Source of the DNA: Streptomyces resistomycificus
GTDB taxonomy: Bacteria; Actinomycetota; Actinomycetes; Streptomycetales; Streptomycetaceae
DNA: 64,000 bases
Assembly: GCF_001514265.1 (NCBI RefSeq)
Contig: NZ_KQ948990.1
Location: 713,967 to 777,966 of the forward strand
Reading direction: 5' to 3'
The notes below the pieces were generated by a model. The model saw only the letters and a list, made by a program, of their open reading frames with translations. It was not told the DNA's origin and made no database searches. This document shows, in pieces, positions 33,335 to 40,096 of this stretch. Positions within the stretch are counted from its first letter, which is position 1. Each line of letters begins with the position of its first letter. The translations under genes were made by a program, and so were the position numbers.

Positions 33335-33759
33335 GGGGCGGCCCCCGAGCTCCCGCACCCGCGTACGACGAGCAGGGGACGTGTCGGGGGGTGTCCGCCC
33401 GCAGCGGTTGTCGCGTCAACACGACCACCCCTGTAACCGACCGATTCCGCGACGTTCCGAGGACGGACACCCCCCGACGCGGCCCCGACCCACGACGAAC
33501 CGGGCGCTACGCGCACCCCCGTTCACCCACGCAGGCTGCCGCAGGCACCCGCCCCACCACCGCAGGAACCCGCCCCACCTCCGCAGGAACCCGCCCCACC
33601 TCCGCAGGAACCCGCCCCACCACCACAGGCACCGCACCCGCCCCACCGCCGGAGCCCCCGGCCCCACCGCCGGAGGCAACCCGCGCGCCCCTCCCTGAAG
33701 GAGACCACCAAATGATCACCTCCCGACCCGACACCTCGGCCCCGGGAGCCGCGCGATGA
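33331..33759 (+). CDS. Questionable Pro/Thr-rich cistron with internal repeats
   Basis: An open frame of 142 codons that overlaps both neighbours by ATGA (33331-33334 and 33756-33759), which argues for a coupled gene. The composition is Arg/Pro/Thr-rich and low-complexity, with four copies of a GTRPTSA-type heptad. It contains a 15-bp inverted repeat and, near its end, a strong ribosome site (GAAGGAG) before an in-frame ATG at 33712. That would make a 15-residue mini-ORF coupled to the epimerase. It could be a spacer, a remnant of a deleted gene, or a translational coupling device. I give the full frame low weight. Confidence 0.35.
   Translation: MRGGPRAPAPAYDEQGTCRGVSARSGCRVNTTTPVTDRFRDVPRTDTPRRGPDPRRTGRYAHPRSPTQAAAGTRPTTAGTRPTSAGTRPTSAGTRPTTTGTAPAPPPEPPAPPPEATRAPLPEGDHQMITSRPDTSAPGAAR
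33383..33478. repeat. 15-bp perfect inverted repeat enclosing 66 bases
   Basis: GTCGGGGGGTGTCCG (33383-33397) and its reverse complement (33464-33478) flank an AT-richer centre. As RNA it would form a strong hairpin inside the operon. Confidence 0.8.
33543..33626. repeat. 21-bp tandem repeat, four copies
   Basis: Four near-identical units of AGGAACCCGCCCCACCTCCGC, in frame with the questionable cistron, encode heptad repeats. Confidence 0.9.
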
Positions 33760-34715
33760 GAGTCCTGCTGATCGGAGCCAACGGCTACCTCGGCCGCTTC
33801 GTCGCCGACCGCCTGCTCGCCGACCCGGCCGTCCAGCTCACCGCCCTCGGCCGTGGAGACGACGCCGACGTCCGCTTCGACCTCGCGTCCGGCAGCCCCG
33901 GCGCCCTCACACGCTTCCTCGACGCGGTGCACCCCGGAGTTGTCATCAACTGCGCGGGAGCCACCAGGGGCGGCGCCCGCGAACTGGCCCGCCACAACAC
34001 CGTCGCCGTCGCCACCGTCTGCGAGGCCCTGCGCCGCAGCGGCTGCGGCGCCCGCCTCGTACAGATCGGCTGCGGTGCGGAGTACGGCCCCAGCCAGCCC
34101 GGTTCGTCGACCGCGGAGGACGCCGTCCCCCGCCCCGGCGGCCCGTACGGCGTCAGCAAACTCGCCGCCACCGAACTCGTCCTCGGCTCCGGACTGGACG
34201 CCGTGGTCCTGCGCGTCTTCTCGCCGGCAGGCCCCGGCACCCCCGCCGGCTCCCCGCTCGGCCGTCTCGCCGAGGCCATGCGCCGCGCCATGCAATCCGG
34301 CGACGGAGAGCTCAAGCTCGGCGGCCTGGGCGCCCAGCGCGACTTCGTCGACGTCCGCGACGTGGCCCGCGCCGTGCACGCGGCCTCGCTCTCCGCCGCG
34401 CAGGGCGTCATCAACATCGGCTCGGGCCGCGCCGTCCGCCTGCGCGACGCCGCCGGAGTCCTCGCGCGCGTGGCGGGATACGCCGGGACCCTGCACGAAC
34501 TCGACGGTCCACCCGGCCCGTTGCGGGCGACCATCGGGCATCCCCGCTCCGAGTCGGACCACGCGGCCCCGGTCGCGTATCCGTACCCCGACGGCTGCGG
34601 CAGCTGGCAGCAGGCCGACGTGCGCACCGCGCGCGACAGGCTCGGCTGGCGTCCCCGCATCGGCCTCGAGGAGTCCCTGGCCGACATCTGGATGGAGGCG
34701 GCATGCCGCATCTGA
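33756..34715 (+). CDS. NAD-dependent epimerase/dehydratase (extended SDR)
   Basis: A 319-aa nucleotide-sugar-modifying enzyme. Rossmann motif GANGYLGRF is at residues 8-16. The catalytic YxxxK is PYGVSKLAATE (Tyr at about 130), and the SDR region RDFVDVRDVARAVH is typical of UDP-sugar 4-epimerases. Epimerases supply UDP-GalNAc or similar precursors in exopolysaccharide loci, and here the gene is embedded in the glycosyltransferase operon. The ATG overlaps the preceding frame by ATGA, and the end overlaps the spherulin-4 gene by 13 bases. Confidence 0.9.
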   Translation: MRVLLIGANGYLGRFVADRLLADPAVQLTALGRGDDADVRFDLASGSPGALTRFLDAVHPGVVINCAGATRGGARELARHNTVAVATVCEALRRSGCGARLVQIGCGAEYGPSQPGSSTAEDAVPRPGGPYGVSKLAATELVLGSGLDAVVLRVFSPAGPGTPAGSPLGRLAEAMRRAMQSGDGELKLGGLGAQRDFVDVRDVARAVHAASLSAAQGVINIGSGRAVRLRDAAGVLARVAGYAGTLHELDGPPGPLRATIGHPRSESDHAAPVAYPYPDGCGSWQQADVRTARDRLGWRPRIGLEESLADIWMEAACRI

Positions 34716-35452
34716 CCCGCTCCAAACAGGGTGCCGCGAACACCGGCCTCCGCACCCGCTTCGGCGTTCCCGGCTTCGCCCACCCCTTGGTCGCTCCGGC
34801 CGAGTGGGCCGAACTCACCCGCCCCGGCACCCCCCTGCACTGGGTCGTCCTCAATGTCTCGGACGGCCCGGGCAGCCGGCCCGACCCGCACTGTCTGGAG
34901 GCGGCCGGCCGACTGCGCAACGCCGGCATCCGTGTGCTCGGCCACCTCGACACCACGTACGGCGCCCGCGCCTTCGGGGAGGTGATCTCCGAGGCGCACC
35001 GGTACGTGGACTGGTACAAGGTCGACGGCTTCCTCCTGGACCGCTGCCCGAGCGAACGCGCCGCGCTGCCCGAGATCCGCCGCACGGTGACCACGCTCCG
35101 CGCGCTGCGTGACGACGCCCACATCGTTCTCGGCCATGGCATCCACCCGTACCCCGGCTACGCCGAGAACGCCGACCAACTGGTCACCTTCTCCGGCCCG
35201 TGGAGCGACTACCGCTGGTCGCAGGTGGCGGAGTGGACGGCCGACTACCCGCCCGAGCGGTTCTGCCACTTGGTCCACGGTGTGCCGCGCCCTCACCTCG
35301 AGGAGGCGCTGCGCATCGCCCGCTGGCAGGGCGCCTCCACGATCTACTTCACCGACCGCACGGACCACGGCGGTCGCACCGACCCCTGGGAGGCGATGCC
35401 CGGCTACTGGGACGAAATCGTCTCGCGGATCGGAACGGGTGTCTCGGAATGA
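34703..35452 (+). CDS. Spherulin-4/GH114-like family protein
   Basis: A 249-aa protein resembling spherulation-specific family 4, a TIM-barrel group related to endo-alpha-1,4-polygalactosaminidases; the hydrolase domain of PelA belongs to the same group. Typical segments are WVVLNVSDGPGSRPD, AGIRVLGHLDTTYGAR and VDWYKVDGFLLDRCPSE, the last carrying the acidic residues at the barrel's strand ends. There is no signal peptide, unlike secreted relatives, so it would act in the cytosol or leave by another route. It is the last cistron of the operon and overlaps the epimerase gene. Confidence 0.85.
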   Translation: MPHLTRSKQGAANTGLRTRFGVPGFAHPLVAPAEWAELTRPGTPLHWVVLNVSDGPGSRPDPHCLEAAGRLRNAGIRVLGHLDTTYGARAFGEVISEAHRYVDWYKVDGFLLDRCPSERAALPEIRRTVTTLRALRDDAHIVLGHGIHPYPGYAENADQLVTFSGPWSDYRWSQVAEWTADYPPERFCHLVHGVPRPHLEEALRIARWQGASTIYFTDRTDHGGRTDPWEAMPGYWDEIVSRIGTGVSE

Positions 35453-35471
35453 AAAAGGCCATGGCACTGTT
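35446..35471 (+). promoter_or_regulatory. SigR-type promoter of moeZ
   Basis: GGAAT (35446-35450), exactly 18 bases, then GTT (35469-35471), a full match to the SigR (thiol-stress sigma factor) consensus. It overlaps the last codons of the spherulin-4 gene and lies about 45 bases before the moeZ GTG. Confidence 0.8.
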
Positions 35472-35515
35472 ACGGGGAGAACAACCGTAATGATTGACCG
35501 ACCAACGGAGTCCCC

Positions 35516-36694
35516 GTGTCGCTGCCACCCCTGGTCGAGCCGGCTGCCGAGCTCACCGTAGACGAGGTCCGCAGGTACTCCCGCCACCTGATCATCCCCG
35601 ACGTCGGGATGGACGGGCAGAAGCGGCTGAAGAACGCCAAGGTGCTCTGTGTGGGCGCCGGCGGCCTGGGCTCGCCGGCACTGATGTACCTGGCCGCCGC
35701 GGGCGTGGGCACGCTCGGCATCGTGGAGTTCGACGAGGTCGACGAGTCGAACCTCCAGCGTCAGATCATCCACAGCCAGGCCGACATCGGCCGCTCCAAG
35801 GCCGAGTCCGCGCGCGACTCCGTCCTCGGCATCAACCCGTACGTGAACGTGGTCCTGCACGAAGAGCGGCTCGAGGCCGACAACGTGATGGACATCTTCA
35901 GCCAGTACGACCTGATCGTCGACGGCACGGACAACTTCGCCACCCGCTACCTGGTCAACGACGCCTGCGTGCTGCTCAACAAGCCGTACGTGTGGGGCTC
36001 GATCTACCGCTTCGACGGCCAGGCCTCCGTCTTCTGGTCCGAGCACGGCCCCTGCTACCGCTGCCTCTACCCGGAGCCCCCGCCGCCGGGCATGGTCCCT
36101 TCCTGCGCCGAGGGCGGCGTCCTGGGCGTGCTGTGCGCGTCCATCGGCTCCATCCAGGTGAACGAGGCCATCAAGCTCCTCGCGGGCATCGGTGAGCCGC
36201 TGGTCGGCCGCCTGATGATCTACGACGCCCTGGAGATGCAGTACCGCCAGGTCAAGGTTCGCAAGGACCCGAACTGCGCGGTCTGCGGCGAGAACCCGAC
36301 CGTCACCGAGCTCATCGACTACGAGGCCTTCTGCGGCGTCGTCTCCGAGGAGGCCCAGGAGGCGGCCGCCGGCTCGACGATCACTCCCAAGCAGCTCAAG
36401 GAGTGGATCGACGACGGCGAGAACATCGAGATCATCGACGTCCGCGAGATCAACGAGTACGAGATCGTCTCGATCCCGGGCGCCAAGCTGATCCCGAAGA
36501 ACGAGTTCCTGATGGGCACTGCCCTTCAGGGCCTCCCGCAGGACAAGAAGATCGTCCTGCACTGCAAGACGGGTGTCCGCAGTGCGGAGGTCCTCGCGGT
36601 CCTGAAGTCGGCGGGCTTCGCCGACGCCGTGCACGTCGGCGGCGGCGTGATCGGCTGGGTCAACCAGATCGAGCCGAGCAAGCCGGTCTACTGA
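35516..36694 (+). CDS. moeZ: MoeZ: adenylyltransferase/sulfurtransferase with C-terminal rhodanese domain
   Basis: Activates the C-terminus of ubiquitin-like sulfur carriers (MoaD, ThiS and CysO types) with ATP and transfers sulfur to them. Residues 1-270 are the ThiF/MoeB E1-like domain, with the nucleotide loop GAGGLGSPALMYL (about 47-59), zinc cysteines CYRC and CAVCG, and the region of the active Cys, VPSCAEGGVLGVL. Residues 290-392 are a rhodanese domain with active-site HCKTGVRSAEV. The protein is 392 aa, standard for actinobacterial MoeZ. The GTG start has ACGGAG 5 bases upstream. The SigR-type promoter links sulfur transfer to thiol stress. Confidence 0.95.
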   Translation: MSLPPLVEPAAELTVDEVRRYSRHLIIPDVGMDGQKRLKNAKVLCVGAGGLGSPALMYLAAAGVGTLGIVEFDEVDESNLQRQIIHSQADIGRSKAESARDSVLGINPYVNVVLHEERLEADNVMDIFSQYDLIVDGTDNFATRYLVNDACVLLNKPYVWGSIYRFDGQASVFWSEHGPCYRCLYPEPPPPGMVPSCAEGGVLGVLCASIGSIQVNEAIKLLAGIGEPLVGRLMIYDALEMQYRQVKVRKDPNCAVCGENPTVTELIDYEAFCGVVSEEAQEAAAGSTITPKQLKEWIDDGENIEIIDVREINEYEIVSIPGAKLIPKNEFLMGTALQGLPQDKKIVLHCKTGVRSAEVLAVLKSAGFADAVHVGGGVIGWVNQIEPSKPVY

Positions 36695-36713
36695 CCCGGC
36701 CTCCCGGCCTGAG

Positions 36714-36756
36714 CGGCGGGGGTTTCGGACACCGACGGTGCCCGAGGCCCCCGCCG
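36714..36756. terminator. Bidirectional terminator between moeZ and the convergent peptidase gene
   Basis: CGGCGGGGG (36714-36722) pairs with CCCCCGCCG (36748-36756), and an inner TCGG pairs with CCGA. The hairpin lies between converging genes. Confidence 0.6.
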
Positions 36757-36759
36757 TCG

Positions 36760-38310
36760 TCATGAGCAGACCCTGCCGTCCCTCGGTACCGTCCCGGTCA
36801 GCAGGTACGCGTTGACCGTGGAGTCCACGCAGTCGCTCCCGCTCCCGTACGCGCCGTGTCCCTCGCCCTTCCAGGTGAGCACCACGCCCACGCCCTCGCC
36901 CAGCTCGTCCGCCATCTTCCGGGTGCCCTCGTACGGCGTCGCCGGGTCGCCGGTGTTGCCGACCACCAGGATCGGTGCCGCGCCGGGTGCGCTCACCTCC
37001 GGAGTCTCGTACTGCCCGGCCACCGGCCAGTCGTGGCACCAGCCGGTCGTGTCCCACCCCATGAAGGCCCCGAACACGGGCGAGACCCTCTCGAAGCGCG
37101 TCAGCAGCTTCCGCGTCTGCTCGACTGTCGGCCGCTGCTTGTCGTCCAGGCACGATATGACCCGTTGCGAGTGGGTCCCGGTGCCGTAACGCCCCGACGG
37201 GTCACGGTCGTTGTAGCCGTCGGCGAGGGCCAGGAGTTCCGAACCGTCGCCCTGTTCCGCCGCTGCCAGGGCGCTGGTCAGGGTCGGCCAGCTGTCCTCG
37301 CTGTACAGCGGCAGGATGATGCCGAGGAACGCGAGCGCCTCGGTCAGCTTCCGGTCGGACGACGTGGAGAGCGGCTCCCGGTCGATCCGCTTCAGCAGGT
37401 TCACGATCTTCTGCGAGCCCCGGGCGGGATCCTGGCCGGTCGCCTTGAGATAGGCGTCCAGCGCGCGCTGGAATCCCCGGGCCTGGTTCTCCGCGTGGCC
37501 CACCGTGTCGGCGCTCGGGTCGGAAACCGCGTCCAGGACCAGCCGGCCCACGTTCTCCGGGAACAGGTGGGCGTAGACACCGCCGAGTTCGGTGCCGTAG
37601 GAGATGCCGAAGTAGTGCGTCTTCCTGTCGCCGAGGACCTGACGCATCAGGTCCATGTCGCGCGCGGTGTCGGTGGTCGAGACGTGCGCCATCAGCTTCC
37701 CGGCGTCCTCCTCGCAGCCCCGGCCGAAGCCGGCGGCGTCCTCGAAGAAGGCGGTCTCCTCGGCCGCGGTGTCCGGCGTGATGTCCACCGACTCGGCGGC
37801 CTCGATCTCCCGGTCGCTGCGGCACCGGACACCCTCACTGGCTCCGACCCCGCGGGGGTCCCAGCTCACCAGGTCGTATCGCTCGCGCAGGAGCGAGGCG
37901 GTGGCGGCGTAGGCGGGCATCGTGGACAGCCCCGACTGGCCCGGCCCGCCGAAGTTGAACAGGAGCGAGCCGATGCGCTTCTCGCCCCGGGCCTTGGTCC
38001 GGATCAGGGCGAGGTCGATCTTCTCGCCGTCCGGCTTCGACCAGTCCAGCGGTACCTTCAGCGTCGAGCACTCCCAGTCGCTGCCCGGAGCGGAGGCCTG
38101 TGCGGTGGCCTTGCAGCGGTTCCAGTCGAGTCTCTGCGAGGTCAGTGACGAGGGCAGCGCGTCCGAGGCCCCGCCCGAGCCCTCGGGCGACGTCTGTGCC
38201 CGGCCGGTCTCCCCGCCGCTCTTGTCGTCGTCGGTCGAGCCGCCGCTGCACCCCGACACCAGGAGCGCGGCGGCGGCCCCCAGAGCCGCCAACCGTACGA
38301 AACGCGTCAT
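36760..38310 (-). CDS. Exported alpha/beta-hydrolase peptidase, SlpD/SlpE-like lipoprotein
   Basis: A 516-aa cell-surface lipoprotein of the S33 tripeptidyl aminopeptidase group of streptomycetes. The signal peptide ends in lipobox VSGC (Cys at about 21). An alpha/beta-hydrolase fold follows, with LLFNFGGPGQSG (oxyanion loop), nucleophile GISYGTELGG, acid in GNTGDPATPYE and catalytic His in GEGHGAYGS. The C-terminal Cys-containing end (SDCVDS, VCS) suggests a disulfide. The start at 38310 gives MTRFVRLAALG. It is a tandem paralog of the next gene; both lack an obvious operon partner. Confidence 0.9.
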   Translation of the reverse strand: MTRFVRLAALGAAAALLVSGCSGGSTDDDKSGGETGRAQTSPEGSGGASDALPSSLTSQRLDWNRCKATAQASAPGSDWECSTLKVPLDWSKPDGEKIDLALIRTKARGEKRIGSLLFNFGGPGQSGLSTMPAYAATASLLRERYDLVSWDPRGVGASEGVRCRSDREIEAAESVDITPDTAAEETAFFEDAAGFGRGCEEDAGKLMAHVSTTDTARDMDLMRQVLGDRKTHYFGISYGTELGGVYAHLFPENVGRLVLDAVSDPSADTVGHAENQARGFQRALDAYLKATGQDPARGSQKIVNLLKRIDREPLSTSSDRKLTEALAFLGIILPLYSEDSWPTLTSALAAAEQGDGSELLALADGYNDRDPSGRYGTGTHSQRVISCLDDKQRPTVEQTRKLLTRFERVSPVFGAFMGWDTTGWCHDWPVAGQYETPEVSAPGAAPILVVGNTGDPATPYEGTRKMADELGEGVGVVLTWKGEGHGAYGSGSDCVDSTVNAYLLTGTVPRDGRVCS

Positions 38311-38455
38311 CGCACTTCCCCCCGTCCAGGCCTTCCGCCCTGTGCTGCGAAATGGCTGTCCGGCCATGGTAGGCCGCTCACGCGAAGGCTGCCGAGGCCT
38401 GTGGATAACGTTCTGACCTGCGAACTCGTGCCCGTTCGGCGGTTGTCGGCGGGTG

Positions 38456-40003
38456 TCAGGAGCAGACGAGCCCGGTCTCGGGAACCTTCCCGTCGAGCAG
38501 GTAGCCGTTCACCGCGTCCTGCACACACTTGTTCTTGCTGTCGTACGCCCCATGGCCCTGACCCCTGTAGGTCAGCTCGACGCCGACGCCCTCGCCCAGC
38601 GCGTCCACCATCTTCTTCGTGCCCTCGTACGGCGTGGCCGGGTCGCCCGTGTTGCCCACGACGAGGATCGGTGCCGAGCCGGGCGCGCTCACGTCGGGAT
38701 GGTCGGCGGCGCCCGCCACGGCCCAGTCGGTGCAGCCGGCCATGCCCCAGGCCAGGAAGTCGCCGAACAGCGGGGAGGCGGCCCGGAACTCGGGCAGCTT
38801 CCGCTGGATGTAGTCCGTGCTGTACCGCGGTTTGTCGTCGGCGCAGTTGATGGCGACGTTGGCGGCGCTGATGTTGCTGTACTGGCCGTCCTGGTTGCGG
38901 CCGTTCATCGAGTCGGACAGCGCCATCAGGATCTGGCCGTTGCCGTCGTACGCCTGATCCAGGCCCTCGGTGAGGTACTCCCAGAAGTCCTGCGAGTACA
39001 GCGCCTGCGCGATGCCGTTGGTGGCGGCGCTCTGGGTCAGGTCGCGCGGGTAGATGCCGGGGATGGGCTTGCTGTCGAGGTCCTTGAGCAGCTTGGCGAT
39101 GCGGTTCTTGACGTCCTGCGCGCTGTTGCCGACCGGACAGTCCTCGGCCTTGGAGGCACAGTCCTCGGCGTAGTTGTCGAGGGCGCGCTGGAAGCCCTTG
39201 GCCTGTCCGAGCGAGCCCTGCTCGGACGTCTGTGTCGGGTCGACGACCGCGTCGAAGACCGCGCGGCCGACGTTCCTCGGGAAGAGGTGGGCGTAGACGC
39301 CGCCCAGTTCCGTGCCGTAGGAGATGCCGAAGTAGTGCAGCTTGGCGTCGCCGAGGACCTGGCGCATCAGGTCCATGTCGCGGGCCGCGTCGGTGGTGCG
39401 CAGATGCGGCAGGATCTTCTCGGAGTTCGTTTCGCAGGCCCCGTTGAACTCCTTGGTGTTGACCAGGAAGTCGGCGCGCTCGGCCGCGTCGTCGGGCGTC
39501 GCGTCCTGCTGGAAGTAGGCGTCGAGTTCGAGGTTGTTCTCGCACTCCACAGGGGCGCTGCGGCCGACCCCGCGCGGGTCGAAGCTGACCAGGTCGTAGC
39601 GGGTGCGCAGTTTCGCGTAGTCCTCACCGAAGGCGGGCAGCGTGGTGACGCCGGAGCCGCCGGGGCCGCCGAAGTTGAAGAGCAGCGAGCCGATGCGGTC
39701 GCTCTCCGCGCCGCTCGACTTCGCCCGGATCAGCGCGAGCTCGATGGTGTCGCCCTTGGGCTTGGCCCAGTCCAGGGGGGCCTTCATGGTGGCGCACTGC
39801 CACTTGTCGCCGTCCGGCAGGGGCGACGGGGGGTTGCCCCCGCCCTCCGCCGCGGACGGTGCCGGACAGTCCTTCCAGCTCAGCTCCTGGGCCGACAGGT
39901 CCTCGTCCTCCTGGGAGTCGTCGCCGCATCCCGCCAGCACGGAGGACAGCACAAGAGCGGTGGCGGTCAGGGCGGCGGCGCGCAGCCGGGGAGGGTTCGG
40001 CAT
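38456..40003 (-). CDS. Exported alpha/beta-hydrolase peptidase, second SlpD/SlpE-like paralog
   Basis: A 515-aa lipoprotein with the same architecture as its neighbour. The signal peptide ends in lipobox LAGC; then come LLFNFGGPGGSG, nucleophile GISYGTELGG, acid region GNTGDPATPYEGT, catalytic His in GQGHGAYDS and a Cys-bearing C-terminus. Identity to the neighbour is high around the active site, so the pair arose by tandem duplication. The ATG at 40003 begins MPNPPRLRAAAL; longer forms would bury the signal peptide. Substrate preference cannot be read, but members cleave N-terminal tripeptides or dipeptides from exported proteins. Confidence 0.9.
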   Translation of the reverse strand: MPNPPRLRAAALTATALVLSSVLAGCGDDSQEDEDLSAQELSWKDCPAPSAAEGGGNPPSPLPDGDKWQCATMKAPLDWAKPKGDTIELALIRAKSSGAESDRIGSLLFNFGGPGGSGVTTLPAFGEDYAKLRTRYDLVSFDPRGVGRSAPVECENNLELDAYFQQDATPDDAAERADFLVNTKEFNGACETNSEKILPHLRTTDAARDMDLMRQVLGDAKLHYFGISYGTELGGVYAHLFPRNVGRAVFDAVVDPTQTSEQGSLGQAKGFQRALDNYAEDCASKAEDCPVGNSAQDVKNRIAKLLKDLDSKPIPGIYPRDLTQSAATNGIAQALYSQDFWEYLTEGLDQAYDGNGQILMALSDSMNGRNQDGQYSNISAANVAINCADDKPRYSTDYIQRKLPEFRAASPLFGDFLAWGMAGCTDWAVAGAADHPDVSAPGSAPILVVGNTGDPATPYEGTKKMVDALGEGVGVELTYRGQGHGAYDSKNKCVQDAVNGYLLDGKVPETGLVCS

Positions 40004-40096
40004 GACTCCATCCTGCGGTCGGGTACGTGAGGATGCTCGGGGCGCGGGCCGTACGAGGTACGCCTCCGGGACCGGGCCCCGCACCGGATCGTCGTA

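Noticed and set aside
33383..33478. MITE-type mobile element
   Set aside because: No flanking target-site duplication is visible and no second copy exists in the window.
33785..37153. A 1122-codon minus-strand frame across the epimerase, glycosidase and moeZ genes
   Set aside because: It runs through three well-supported genes and two promoters, and its composition is that of antisense.
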